This document shows, in pieces, positions 1 through 11,515 of a stretch of 64,000 bases of DNA (the first letter of the stretch is position 1; each line of letters opens with the position of its first letter). The translations under genes and the position numbers were made by a program. The notes below the pieces were generated by a model. The model was not told the DNA's origin, did not search any database, and worked only from the letters and a program-made list of their open reading frames with translations. The DNA lies in assembly GCF_963169125.1 (NCBI RefSeq), contig NC_084796.1:91682888-91746887 (forward strand), in the 5' to 3' direction. The stretch is from Humulus lupulus (lineage: Eukaryota; Streptophyta; Magnoliopsida; Rosales; Cannabaceae).

Positions 1-412
1 AGTTTCACAAGCCTTAGGAAGATTACAATTTCGGTGGATAATCACACTCTGCTTTTCTCTCTGAATACAAGGGTCAAAAGTTCAACGGTCCAAAGTCCCT
101 TCCTTGAGCACTCCTCTTCTTATTTATAGGCTCAAGAGGGTTACATGGACCGATTGGCCTTAATGACAATTAATATCCGCATATCAAGGTAACAAAAGGA
201 AACATTATAAATGTAATTATTACAAGATTGCGTATCCCAAAGGAAGTAAATGAGAGTATGCGACCAGACTGGTCGCACCTATACGCGAGACCTGATGAAG
301 CAATAATTATCTTGTCGATGGTCGAACAGGATCCCTTGACTCAGAATTGCCACGTGCCAGCCACGTCTAAGAAATTCTTGCCACATCATCAGGAACTATT
401 TTTGGGTAAGCA
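1..412 (-). mobile_element. LTR fragment (U3 to R) of an unidentified retrotransposon, cut by window start
   Basis: Copia-1 LTR homology stops abruptly at about 413, and the sequence to its left has no counterpart in the other Copia-1 LTR. Read on the minus strand this block starts with TGCTTACCC at 412 and has a TATAAATA box at 121-128, as expected for U3 leading to R. It is therefore probably the 5' LTR of a minus-strand element lying mostly outside the window, inserted in the Copia-1 3' LTR. No coding sequence is visible, so the lineage is unknown. Confidence 0.5.
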
Positions 413-850
413 ATAGTAACTTCAGGATTAAGATCAGTTTGTATATGATCATCAGTTGATGTGTTTTATAATACTACGAAATGATATTTGAACAAGTATT
501 ATTAAATCATATTTGGTCCATCTTTACACACTCTCAGCATGAAAAATACCTTCACTAAAGTGTCCTACTACACTAATAACCCATATCTACATCACATGTA
601 TTCATAATACTAGTGGACCGTACGAACAGTAATTAATCTAAAGATTCCATAACTTTATTTTACTTCAAACTATATGAGTTCATTATCTCAATCTTGATCC
701 TCTCATACCAATACGAGATTGGAAATTTTCTGATATTTATTTAATATTATTAGTAATAATATAGTACATAAGCTAAATATATACAATAATTCAATTATTT
801 CATTATAACCATTGTCTACTACGATTACTTTAAGGGCACAATTCCCAACA
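413..850 (-). repeat. Copia-1 3' LTR, truncated
   Basis: This matches 7454-7919 in direct orientation. On the minus strand it begins TGTTGGGAAT at 850, directly after a purine-rich AAGTGGAAGA tract that serves as polypurine tract. Only the first 438 bp of the LTR remain before the foreign LTR at 1-412 interrupts it. Confidence 0.85.
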
Positions 851-864
851 ATCTTCCACTTGAC

Positions 865-2433
865 CTAAAGGAAATGAGGTATTTCCCTTAATCCCATGCT
901 TCTTACATGACCTTTAAAAGATTTAATAAATAAAGTCTTTTTGAACGGATCTGCAAGAATATCTTCAGTGGAAATATTCAAGACAACAACATCTCCTTGG
1001 TTGTATTTCTCTCGGATCAAGTGACATTTCCTCTCGATGTGCTTTCCCCTCTTCGGACTTCTGGGTTCTTTTGAATTATCAACTACCCCATTGCTATCAT
1101 AGTACAAAACCAGTGGCTGATCCATGCCTGGAACAACTTCCAAATCATTATAGAACTTATTGAGCCACATAACCTCTTTAGCTACTTCACAAGCTGCTAT
1201 GTATTCTGCTTCAATGGTGGAGTTTGCATTACTAGATTGTTTAATAGTTCTCCAATCTACAGTAGCTCCTCCAAGTGTGAAATCTAATCTAGATGTCAAC
1301 TTTGGACTATCTTTGTCTGATTGAAAATTATAATAAGTATATCTAGTGGGGTTTAGGTCTCCACCTGAATACACAGGCATGTAATCTCTAGTATGTCTTA
1401 AATACTTGAGAATATTCTTTACTGCTGTCCAATGACTCAATCCACGATTGGATTGATAACGGCTGACTATCCCTACTACATAACATATGTCAGGTCTAGT
1501 GCATAACATTGCATACATTAGACTGCCTATTGGAGAGGCATAGGGATACTGTTTCATGTCCTCCTCTTCCTGAGTGTTTGTGGACATTGGAGAGGCATAG
1601 GGATACTGTTGCATGCCAAAGCGTTCTAGCACATTATCAATATAAGTTGCTTGAGACAGTGGCAAAATTTAGTTCTTTCGATCTCTATAGATCTAAATTC
1701 CCAAAACATATTTGGCTTCTCCCAAATCATTCATTTGGAATTGCTTAGCGAACCATTTCTCCACTTTTGATAATTTTTCTATGTCATGCCCTATGAGTGG
1801 AATATCGTCAACGTAAAGAATGAGAAATACTACAATCTTATCTTTGATTTGTTTTTAAACACCAGGTTCATCAACGTTTTGTTCAAAACCAAACGCTTTG
1901 ATTGTTTCATCAAATCTAAGATTTCAAGATCTCGAAACTTGTTTAAGTCCATAAATAGACTTAAAAAAACTTGCAAACTTTTTTCTCTTGACCTTTAACT
2001 TCAAACCCTTCCGGTTGAGACATGTAAATGGTTTCATCAAGATAGCCATTCAGAAAAGTTGTTTTAACATCCATTTGCCAAATCTTATAAACCATGCATG
2101 TAGCTATGGATAAGAGTATCAGATAGATTTGAGCATGGCCACAGGTGAGAAAGTTTCTTCATAATTAACTCCTTCTCTCTGTGTGTAGCCCTTTTCTACT
2201 AGCATTGCTTTCAAAGTCTCTACTTTCCCATATGCTCTTCTCTTCATCTTGAATATCCATTTGCAACTAATAGGTTTAACATTCTCAGGTTTATGTTCAA
2301 GAGTCCAGAAATAATTGGAATACATCGATTCCATTTCAAGGCCCATGGAGTTTAGCCATTTTTCTTTGTAAGAGTCTTCAATTTCATCTCTATAAGTAAG
2401 TGGATCATTAGTTTTTGTGTCAGAGACAAGCAT
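865..2433 (-). pseudogene. Copia-1 reverse transcriptase and RNase H, broken
   Basis: The N-terminal RT part (2119-2433) contains CKWIFKMK and EETFSPVA, typical of copia RT. The active site ILYVDDIP is readable near 1813-1837 on the minus strand. The C-terminal part (865-1665, 266 aa) contains GSLMYAMLCTRPDICY, then the RNase H segment with STIEAEYIAA and ILADPFKK. Stops and frameshifts between 1665 and 2119 separate the pieces, so no functional polymerase can be made. An imperfect local duplication places QYPYASP twice, 16 residues apart, at 1527-1615. The enzyme would copy element RNA into cDNA inside the virus-like particle. Confidence 0.88.
1527..1615. repeat. Local direct duplication inside Copia-1 RT
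   Basis: The string ttggagaggcatagggatac followed by tgtt occurs twice, near 1530-1553 and 1587-1610. Only one copy is expected in copia RT (ahead of the GSLMYAML motif). The second copy replaces the usual linker residues, which points to a short tandem duplication or template slippage during reverse transcription. Confidence 0.7.
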
Positions 2434-2699
2434 TTGAACTTCATGTTTATAGTGTACTGGTTATTTACCCACCCTCCCACTACAACGAAGCTCTCTATTG
2501 TTCTTACTAGAACTAGTGATATCCTCTGGAAATTTTCTGTCTTTCCATTGGATGTGATTGGTCTTGTTTACTTGAGACCATTTCCTCAAGTATGACATTA
2601 CTTTGAGGTTTGGGGTTATTTATATAGTCATGTCCAAAAAAGTAGCATTTGTAGATACAAACGTTTGGTTATCTTTAGGACTATTAAATATGCCACCTT

Positions 2700-3480
2700 T
2701 TGTTTCTTTGGAATATCCTACAAACATGCACACTTTAGTGTGTGATTCCAACTAACTATTCTTTCTTTTAAAGCACGTGTGCAGGACAATATACTTAGAT
2801 GGAACAACATTGATTATGTATATAGCATATTTTATTGCATAACCCCAGAATGTTAAAGGCAATGATGAAAAACTAATCATCGATCTAACCATATCTAATA
2901 AGGTTCTGTTCTGTCTTTCTGACACACCATTTTGTTTTGGCATTCTGGGTGTAGTGAGTTGGGATTGAATTCCATGCTTATGCGAATGTCCTCAGATTCA
3001 TAATCTCAGTACTCACCACCTCGATTTGATAGAAGTACTTTTAGTGATTTACCTAATTGCTTTTCAACTTTTGCTTGGAATTCCCTAAACTTATCATAGG
3101 TTTCGTATTTCCTTTGCGTTATGTATAGGTAACCATATCATGTATAATAATCAATGAAAGTGAAGAAATATTTATAACCTCCTCTAGCTTGGAAATTTAG
3201 TGGACCACAAATGTCTGTATGTACAAGTTGAAGTTGTTCTGTGGCTCTTGAACCTTTAGTAGAGAAAGGACTCTTGGTCATTTTGCCTTCTTGGCTTTAT
3301 TCACAGATTGGGAGAGAACCAATAGATAGTTCTCTTAAAGGACCATCCTTTGTTAGTCTATTAATTCTGTCTAGACCAATATGTCCCAATCTCAAATGTT
3401 ACAGATATGTTTCACTATTGGAATCTGTCTTTTGTCTTTTAATAGATCTAGGGCTTGCAATTTTAAATAATTCATAATTT
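2700..3480 (-). pseudogene. Copia-1 integrase, broken
   Basis: The minus strand reads HTDICGP (first catalytic Asp) near 3210-3230 and YKYFFTFIDYYT around 3160, then an in-frame stop. The second catalytic motif, normally SDRGGEY, reads SNRGGE near 3010-3030, so the catalytic Asp has become Asn. The C-terminal stretch at 2752-2943 has QNGVSERQNRTLLDMVRSM with the conserved Glu kept. The GAG-pre-integrase region lies at about 3240-3480. The family inserts cDNA into the chromosome; this copy is dead by stop codons and by loss of an active-site residue. Confidence 0.82.
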
Positions 3481-3794
3481 TAAACATGCTCAACGTTGGA
3501 CCCTAACTTGTAAAGTCCACCTTCAGACTTTGCAGAACAAATGTCAAAACCATATTTCGAAATAACAATCGAATTATCATTAAAAGATACATTAAAACGT
3601 TGTTCATGCAAATTTGATAAGGAAATTAAATTTCTAGTAAATCCAGGAATAAATTAAACATTGTCCAACACAATAAATTTATTATTATCAAAATCTTGGC
3701 GAGCTTTTCCAACTTCAGCTGCCGAGATCTCTTGTCCACTTCCAACTCTCATGGTCACCTCTCCTTGATCTAGCTTCATTGAAGTACTAAGAAT

Positions 3795-4698
3795 CTACAA
3801 AGAAAAACCAACATGGTTAGTGGCTCCAGCATCAACTATCCAAGATGAAAAATCACCTTCCACTAAACAAGATTCTAAAACAAGTAAATCAAATTTACCC
3901 TTCTTTTTGTGTTTCAGTAGCCACGTAATTAGGACAAATCCTTTTCCAATGACTGTCAACTCCATAATGAAAGCATTCTCCTTTCGATGCCTTCTTTTTG
4001 GAGTTTTTGGCAGAACTCTTTTTGGAAGACTTGTTGGCCTTCTCTTGTTGTTTGTCCTTTTTCTTGTCCTTTCCTCTACCACCCTTCCTTTTCTCTAAAT
4101 TACCATTTGAAGAGGAAGGCTTGGATTCAGCAACATTTTCCTCCTCAACCTTAGTGAAAATTTTGTTTAGAGATTCAAAAGTTTGCAACTCATTCAGCAG
4201 TTGGGTCATATTGTACTCCAACATGTTTATAACTTAGTTGGTAGTCAATGCCGCAAATGTTGGTGTGAGAGATTCAAGTATCACACTTACTTAAGTTCGC
4301 TCATCAATGGTCTCACCATGGATTTCTACATTGTGCAATATGTTGATCATGTCTAGGACATGTTCTCTAACAGAAACATTTTTCTTCATTTTCATAATCA
4401 TGAAGCTTCTAATAGCATCATGTCTGCACTTATCAGATTGCTGGCCAAACATGCCTTGTAGAGATTCCCAAATCTTATAGGCTATTTCAACATTTTGAAA
4501 CTTCTTTTTGAGCACATCGCTCATACTAGCAAGCATATAACATTTGTCCTTATTGTTAGATTAGATCCAATTGCCATATTTCTCTCTAGCAGTTTTGGTA
4601 GCAGTGAGAGCAGGAACCTCGGGACATTCCTCATTAAGGGCAAACATGTGGTTTTCACATATCAAAACAATGTTCTTGTTTGATTTCCATTTCATGTA
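3795..4698 (-). pseudogene. Copia-1 gag and protease, broken
   Basis: Gag is recognisable from NNYMKWKSN near 4680-4700, through IWESLQGMFG and SVREHVLDMI (4291-4536), to a lysine-rich stretch and a zinc knuckle (3895-4224). The knuckle reads CFHYGVDSHWKRIC, where the second Cys of the CCHC box is Tyr. In-frame stops lie near 4291 and 4231. A third frame (3795-4082) carries the protease motif WIVDAGATNH, in which the normal DSGA is DAGA. The gag N-terminus upstream of NNY is not recognisable. Gag would form the particle and the protease would process the polyprotein. Confidence 0.85.
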
Positions 4699-4699
4699 G

Positions 4700-6553
4700 T
4701 TATTAAATAAATAAAATATAATGAATTTATGCATATAATAAATATCAGTTTATATTTGGAATAGTAAATATGATGCATGAATACAACACATAAAATAACA
4801 CGAAAAAAAATAATTACTAGTCCACGATAGATTAATTTGAAAATTAATGGACTGCTTTAGGGTAGGTCAGACTAATCACAAATTAACCTAGAGACAAGAT
4901 CTCAACTCCAGAAGTGAAAACTTAAAAACTTCTTTTTCTCTATTGACTTATGAATTACCATTAGTTTTGTCAAGATTCACTAGTCGCGCACGAAAGCCTA
5001 GATACACCTTCGGAGTGTAAACCATTATATTTTGATTAATGACTTAACTCAAGAGTGTGCCTTAGGGTCAGTCAAACATGAAATACATCACTAATCTTAT
5101 TCTCATATGAGAAGTCATCCTTGAGATAAAATAAACATATTCGAAAGTATTTCCTTATGGATGCCACAACAGAGGCGACACGAGGCCCTTCCTATGCCTC
5201 TCGGTGTTCAACCAATAATGGAGACCATAAGACTTATTTTCATAATTTCCTCTCCCACTCACTATTTTAAAAATTATGTTTTTCTCAAAATCAATATTTT
5301 TTATTAAGGTTGTAAAACTAATTAAATTAATTTTACCAAATGATATTCTAATAAATACTTATCCAATTATGCAAAATAAATAATCATGCACTAGATTTTA
5401 ATTTTCCTTTTTAAATAGAATACAATTTTATTAAATAAGAAAATAAACAACTTTAAATTCTTTTTGCCATCTTAACTAATTAAGACTAAATTAATTATAT
5501 TAGTTACCAAATAAAAACATATAATCAATCATAAGCATGTTTATAAAAAAAATGCTTAATATGTACCATGTGGGTAATATGTATGGTGTGTTATTATGCA
5601 TGATAAAGTATTAAACAATTTAATCATGTTTGAGAAAATAAAATAATAAAATAAATAAATGTAAGTTCGGTGTTTTGGATATTTCTAGAAAATTACAACA
5701 CTTGCAAAAAATACACAAAAATAATTAAACTAACTAAGGCCTAATAAAGAGCAAATCCTTTGATCTTGGACCTTCTCTTTTAGACTTTGGACCATGACCT
5801 TTTTAATCAACCATTATGAGTTAAATAACCTTTTAATTATTTTAAACAGATTTAAAATAATTAAACTTTGGGTTTTAATTCCCAACAGGCTATTGAGGCG
5901 TAATTGGAATTTGGACTCATCACAATTAACTCAAAAATTATAATTAAAACACTTTTAATTATATCGAGCTTAAACATGCCCAAATGGATAATTACACATC
6001 CATTAGGGTTTGAAAGACACAAACCCTAACGGGTGTGTCAATTGTGGTCGCCAGCTGGTAGGCGTGCAGTGGGAGGTACGATAGGGCACAGGGTCGTAGG
6101 GGTGCAAGCGCAGGTGCTGGGCGCGTAGGGGCACAGGCGCGGGCGCTGGTTGCACTTAGGAGCCCAGGCGTGAGTGCTGGGCTCTGGGCAGGGGCGCAGG
6201 TGCTGGGCGCTGGGTAGGGGCGTAAGCGCGGGTGTTGGGCACGCATGGGTGCACACGGCTGTAGAGGCAGGGACTCGGGACTAGGGGATTGTGCTCGAGG
6301 CTCAAGTCATTACAGAATTTTTCTAGAATTTAAAAAATAAATTACAAAATTCCTATGCCCCAAAATGGCTTAGAATATTTGTATATCTATAAAAAAAAAT
6401 TAAGAACTTTTCCTAACAAAAACACACCATGAAAACCAACCCTTAAGAACATAAACAATTCATACATAAACATCCTTCCATTCATATATTAGACATAATA
6501 TAAAAATGCATATGATACCCACACAGTAATTAACATATGCAGGGATTAAAGAT
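4700..6553 (-). other. Copia-1 untranslated leader, AT-rich with one GC-rich tract
   Basis: About 1.85 kb lies between the primer binding site and the recognisable gag. Most of it is AT-rich with no open frame of interest. The exception is the GC-rich tract at 6040-6250. A second TGTTGGGAATT, identical to the LTR start, occurs on the minus strand near 5888, but I see no matching LTR end, so I do not call a nested LTR. Confidence 0.6.
6040..6250. repeat. GC-rich irregular repeat in Copia-1 leader
   Basis: Roughly five imperfect units of about 30 bp built on taggggcgcaggcgcgggtgctgggc-like segments lie in otherwise AT-rich sequence. The sense (minus) strand is C-rich, and the proline/alanine-rich open frames here are a by-product of composition. 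A comparable GC-rich block occurs at a similar distance from the primer binding site in Copia-B (40725-40850). Confidence 0.65.
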
Positions 6554-6566
6554 GGCTCTGGTACCA
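6554..6566 (-). other. Copia-1 primer binding site
   Basis: The minus strand reads TGGTACCAGAGCC, one base away from TGGTATCAGAGCC, the usual plant copia site pairing with the 3' end of initiator tRNA-Met. It fixes the end of the 5' LTR at about 6569. Confidence 0.8.
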
Positions 6567-6568
6567 AT

Positions 6569-7919
6569 TTTTAGGAACGGTTCCTAGTGCACAGCGGAAG
6601 TTGGGGTAATGGTACACGACAAAATTTTCATATAAACAACTTTATACGAGGATCTTTTAATATGCAACATGTTAATAAATATATATGTATATATATATGT
6701 GAATATGAGAAATAATACGAAACAATTTATCTCTTTTAGCATAACAAGAACCCCTGAATCTTTTCGAATATGTTTCGATCTTCCTATCCTTGCTTAAGTA
6801 CTCACACCTAGATCTTCCAAGACGTTCTCTACACCTCAAGATATGGGTGGGCACAAGAGAACAAGCATCAATTTTGTGAATCAAAAGTATTCTCAACTCA
6901 TGACACTTTTGATTATATGCTATAGAGAAAAGGATTTTGCTTTGTGAAAAAGATGATAGTTTTTCTCAACTGTAAAAAACTTGTATTGGACTTGTTCTTT
7001 CTATTTTCTATCATATAGAATATAAAGACATTATTACCATACTAATAATAATGAAAAATCAATCATCTTTTATATATTAATAATAATGATAAAAGACAAA
7101 TTCTAACATTCCATTTTGAAACCCCTTTTAAAATGTACAATTAATTAATTAAAATAAAATTACTATTTTACCGTTTTAATTTTATCTTGATTCCTAATGT
7201 ACCATTGACTTTACTAGTGAAGGTTAATTCATAATTTGATTATGAATTTGATGTCAATAACATTTTCAGTTCTAAAAGCCAACCCAATAGGGAATCATCA
7301 TTCAATCTATAAGAAGGTATAGATTCCATGTCTGTTAAACTATGTCCCTAGCCATATACATCATTGAGTTTCCAAAACAATAGTTCTTAGCTTGATCATT
7401 CTGAAAAACCGTAACGCATGAATCAATGGATCAAGTGAGATATATAGGAGTTCATAGTAACTTCAGGATTAAGATCAGTTATATATGATCATCAATTGAT
7501 GTGTTTTATAATACTACGAAACAGTATTTAAACAAGTATTTTTAAATAACACCTGGTCCAGTTCTACATACTCTCATCATTAAAAGTACCTCCTCTAAAG
7601 TGTCCTACTACACTAGTAACCCAGATCTAGGTCACATGTATTCATCATACTAGTGGACCGGACTAGCAGTAATTATTCTAAAGATTCCATAACTTTATTT
7701 TACTACGAACTATTTAAGTTCATTATCTCAATCTCAATCGTCTCATACCAATATGAGATTGAGACTACATAGATGAACTTGGGAATTTTCTGTTATTTAC
7801 TTAATATTATTAGCAATAATATAGTACATAAGCGACATATATACAATAATTCAATTCATTCATTTATTTGGTTAAAACCATTGTCTACTACAATTGCATT
7901 AAGTGCACAATTCCCAACA
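6569..7919 (-). repeat. Copia-1 5' LTR
   Basis: It starts TGTTGGGAATTGTG on the minus strand at 7919 and ends near the primer binding site, about 1.35 kb. The first 466 bp match the 3' LTR copy. It is AT-rich, with a short TA microsatellite near 6680-6702. The 3' terminal CA is not evident, so the inner end is approximate. Confidence 0.75.
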
Positions 7920-7920
7920 G

Positions 7921-8022
7921 GTGATACATGGAGGCGCAGACCCACATTCACACTTGGGGGTGGATGACACGGTCATACACCAAGCATGGAATGCAGAACT
8001 TCTCAATGAATGTTACCAATAA
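7921..8022 (+). pseudogene. Element C pol C-terminus (integrase tail)
   Basis: The frame ending in TAA at 8020-8022 reads LGVDDTV, then WNAELLNECYQ. In T1 the polyprotein ends LGGGAV, then WNAIHLKKYYQ and stop, with the same spacing. This identifies it as the last 33 residues of a Tat-type polyprotein. The left edge is the Copia-1 insertion point. It is short, so the call rests on aligned terminal residues plus the neighbouring repeats and aORF. Confidence 0.7.
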
Positions 8023-8351
8023 GACTTTCGCATCTAATACACGAATATATGTACCTTGTTTGTTTGTCTAACGTTAATTTTAGTAGTTAAAAATTAAAAA
8101 TGTTGCCCAGATAATCTCATAGTAGTTGCAATGTTGCCATACATGCCTTTGTAATCTTCTTGCTATCAATGAAATTGTTTCCTTTACATTCCTTCTATAT
8201 GCATGCGACTATATAACAAATATGCACACATTATCAAAATCTATGTTGGGAGCAAAATGATCAAAGTGCTCAATGGAATGAATCGCACCAAGCACTTTTG
8301 GGGGCCAGGATAAGAGACACATATATATTGGAAAAAAAAATCTTGCAAGGA
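8023..8351 (+). other. Element C region downstream of pol, no gene
   Basis: This is AT-rich noncoding sequence between the pol stop and the tandem repeats. It matches the position of the pol 3' untranslated region in T1 and T2. I see no other signal. Confidence 0.5.
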
Positions 8352-8800
8352 ATCTCTTGAGTTCATGAGGGTTAGCTATCCTTATGGATATCAAGGGATC
8401 CAAAAGGTTCTATAGGGATAGCCTCACGACAAAGGCTAGATACCTCCACGAGGGGTACAGTCTCAATGAGGACATCCGCTCATAAGCCTAGAGCATCTCT
8501 TGGATTCATAAGGACTAGCTACCCTTATGGATGCCAATGGAGCAAAAAGGTTCAATAAGGATAACCTCGTGATAGGCTAATACCTCCACGAGAGGTAAGG
8601 CCTCAAGAAGAACGTCCACCAATAAGCCTAGAGAGGCCACAGAGCCGTCTAGCGAAAAGTGTCTAGCATGAGACAATTGTGAAAAGAAGTCAAAAGATTT
8701 CACGAGGACAAATTCCTAATAAAGGCTAATACCCCCAAGAGTGGTAAGGCCTCAAGGAGAGCGTCCACTAATAAGCCTAGAGTGGCCACCAAGTTGTTTA
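8352..8800. repeat. Element C tandem repeats at the pol/aORF convergence
   Basis: Three diverged units of about 143-148 bp are present. Landmarks are ctcttg-gttcat (8352 and 8495), the segment aggctaatacctccacgag (about 8432, 8573 and 8722) and ataagcctagag (about 8482, 8625 and 8770). Units 1 and 2 contain TACCTC-CACGA-GAGGTA-like inverted arms (perfect in unit 2). The array lies past the 3' end of the antisense ORF, as in T1 and T2. Confidence 0.75.
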
Positions 8801-9329
8801 GCCAAAAAGGGTCCTAAAGGAGACTCTTGTAAAAAATAGTACTATGCATAATGACGAGAAGGACGCTTCTTGCACAAAATAACAAGCGCGCGCAAAAATA
8901 TATGAAAGGATAGTAAGAAACCAAAAAGTCAACATATCCTTACAAATACAGTCAAGTCGCACAGAAGAGACTATTAGTACCAATCCTGATAAAACATCAG
9001 CAAATTATCAAAAAAGAGAGAACTACCAAACCCCTTTTTGTCTTGCAGACAGGATCAGGGTGAAAAGGACCTCAAACATAAAGAAACGATAGCAAAATAT
9101 CACACACATATACATATATATATATAAAAGAGGCATAGTAATGTTGCAGGATAAAACCAGCACCAACCATAATAGGACTTATAAAAGTTCCTGGAGTAAA
9201 AAGAAAAAGCCTTGGAGAAACCTCTCAGGCATAATAAGGTTTGAATAATAATACAACCAAATCGAAGTAGAAAAATAAAAGCTGCAGAAAGGAAATTTCA
9301 AGGCCTCCCACCATGGGCACTCCACTCAG

Positions 9330-11477
9330 CTGCCTTGGCAACGACATGATCACCAAAGGAGGAGAAGTCGAAACTAGGATTCTACCTCCGCACTCCATAC
9401 AAGGTGAACTTTACATACTTATATTCAACCTCTGCTAGGTCGGCCTCCAGAAGAGTGATCCTCTCTCGCAGCACTTTAGCATGGGCCTTCTCTCTCTTCT
9501 TCTTTTTGGTTGACGATGAGGCCTTAGCCATGGCTGTCTCTAGCTTGAGATTAGCATCAGCAAGTTGTTTCTCAAGCTCCTAAACTCTGGCCGAAAGACG
9601 ATCCCTTTCAGCATTGGACGAGGATAGGTCTTGTGCCCACTAATGATGTATGCAAAGAAAAGAAAAGTGAGCAAATAAAGAACCCAAACACAAAAATGAC
9701 CAATGTAAAACACATGGACTCACCCAAGTAGTGGAGTGGATTAGAGTCTCCCAAATTTTCTCCATGTTAAAACTCTCGAGACCTCTCCACTCGTTCTCGG
9801 GGATGTCCTCAGCAACATAAGAATACCTCTGCACCTAAGGAGTTGATGTGCAACTCACCCAAGACATCCCCACCAAATCTGGAGCGTCTAGGTGAGCAAG
9901 GACAGATGACCCACTCACCGAGCGAGGACGATGCGTGGGAGCATTAGGCGAAGGATACCCAATGTATCCATGACCATCAGGGATATAAGGAGGATTGTGA
10001 AAATAATCATAAGAAGGAAAAACAAAGCGCCCTTGCATAGACTCTGAAGCATGGGAATGAGAGGTCGTGTCGCGGTGCATAAGAACAGGAGAAGGACACC
10101 CTCTGAAGGCGGGGGACAGTTGGGTAGGAGGTTTTGCTTCGGGGGACGTCTCCACAGGCACCCATTCACCATCACCACCATCTTAGTCAGGTTCCACCAA
10201 AGCCGTTTGGTTCCTTCGTTTAGAAATATGCCATAGCAGGCCAAGCTCCGAATCCCTGGATAGACCATAACAGTTGAGGTTGGCCAGGATAAAAAGATGG
10301 GCGGCCATTTTTGTCGAAGGGTCCAAATCAAGGAAGACATCCACCGGTTCTGCTTATGACTTAGGGACATCAGGGATCGTAAAATTCTATAAACAGCCAG
10401 CTCAGCTATCAGCACAAATATAAGGTCCACAATAGCAAGCTCAATGTAAAAGAAAAGACTTAAGGTACTTACTTGGAGTGGAGCGAAAATGTTCGCAGAT
10501 AGAAAGAGGCTCTTTGAAAAATAAAAGGTCTTGCTTCAACGAACCCAGGTTGGAAATGGATCCCTCGATCAACGAGACCTAAGAGTTGACCTTCTGTAAA
10601 ATATAGAAGCCCTTTGACTTGGGAATACGCATGAGGTTGTACATGAAATACAACTCTTGGGTCGTAGGAGCACAACCATTGAGTTTCATGAACGCCATGT
10701 ACAGGTAGCTCAGGGTAAACCAGCTGTTGGGTTCCAGCTGAAGTTGGGCAAGGTCAAAGTGGTTCAAGATTATGACGAAGAATGGGTGTAGAGGAATTGT
10801 GCCACCCGCCTTCAAAATACGTTCACTAAAACTAACGTAACTCTGGGGTGGATTGTTAACTCGACACTTATTTCATGGTACATAAAGTTTGTACCCCTTC
10901 CCAATATGGTACTTCTCTGACAACTCTAATAGCCTGTTCTCCAGCTCCATTTTTTAAAGGAAAAAGGTGAGGTCAAAATAGAGTACTTTACCCTCCATTT
11001 TAACCTTCTCGAGAGAGTATTCCATCGAGACATTGAGTGTGGGAGCATGACACATGGGTGGAATGAAGACAAGGACTGAGAGGAACTAGGTGTGACCTTA
11101 GGATTGCTATGAGGATGCAGAGGTGAGGGTTCAGGAGGGAGGTTGCCCTCCATGATCTCCAAATCAGATTTTAGGTCAAGAAGGCTCACCCCTTAGAATC
11201 AACCCTATCTCACTTTTGACAACCTAAATTTTCTACATAAGCTCCTCCATGTGTTCTATGTGACATAGACGGGCCCTCCTTAAGGTGTCATATCTTTTAT
11301 AGGGGTTGTTTTCGGGGACCCCGAGTCTGAGGACAAGTCTACAAAATCCACCCCCGGAGGAACACTAGATGACCCCTCAAATGCCATAAAGTCGCGTCTT
11401 TTTGGAAACACGGGTGCAAGTGTATGTGGAAAGTGTACTACAAGACACAAAGGAATAAACTCAAAACCTCTAGACAT
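9330..11477 (-). pseudogene. Element C antisense ORF, Transposase_28-like with coiled coil, broken
   Basis: The minus strand contains a segment near 10815-10579 with IPLHPFFVIILNHFDLAQLQ and LEPNSWFTLSYLY. This matches in pattern the LAPFQLPPNSYRLL region of the T1 aORF, which I assign to the plant 'putative gypsy-type transposon' domain (Transposase_28). Further downstream, 9640-9380 encodes a charged heptad-rich segment (ELEKQLADANLKLETAMAKA, then KKKKREKAHAKVLRERI) like the T1 C-terminal coiled coil. Acidic, Ser/Pro-rich pieces lie at 11477-10926 and 10161-9835. Several stops and frame changes break it; some gaps may be introns. No function is known. The start at 11477 is the most upstream ATG and is uncertain. 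Confidence 0.65.
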
Positions 11478-11510
11478 GAGTGCTCAAAAAGATCAACTAC
11501 AGGGTGCAAT

Positions 11511-11515
11511 GGAGG
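11511..11515. other. Target-site duplication of T1, left copy (ggagg)
   Basis: The ggagg directly precedes the LTR start TGTTGACG at 11516 and is repeated exactly at 23953-23957 after the other LTR ends in GGGCGTACA. Five bases is the usual Ty3 duplication. Confidence 0.9.

Larger units (their letters stand above)
413..7919 (-). mobile_element. Copia-1: decayed Ty1/copia retrotransposon
   Basis: On the minus strand the order is 5' LTR (about 6569-7919), primer binding site (6554-6566), long leader (4700-6553), gag, protease, integrase, RT, RNase H and 3' LTR (413-850, truncated). Integrase before RT is diagnostic for Ty1/copia. Every domain is interrupted by stops or frameshifts. The two LTR copies differ at many positions, including a roughly 25-bp indel near 7763-7790, so the insertion is old. 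Its right end abuts the pol C-terminus of Element C at 7920, so it seems to have inserted into that gene. The left flank is lost, so the target duplication cannot be checked. Confidence 0.88.

Noticed and set aside
5880..5890. A second copia LTR start (TGTTGGGAATT, minus strand) nested in the Copia-1 leader
   Set aside because: No matching LTR body, end or target duplication follows.
5992..6256. Overlapping Pro/Ala-rich reading frames on the minus strand
   Set aside because: They exist because the tract is a GC-rich repeat; all frames are open by composition and no domain is visible.
9915..10430. 171-aa minus-strand frame in the Element C aORF
   Set aside because: It is out of phase with the pieces that match the T1 aORF and shows no family pattern; likely a shadow frame.
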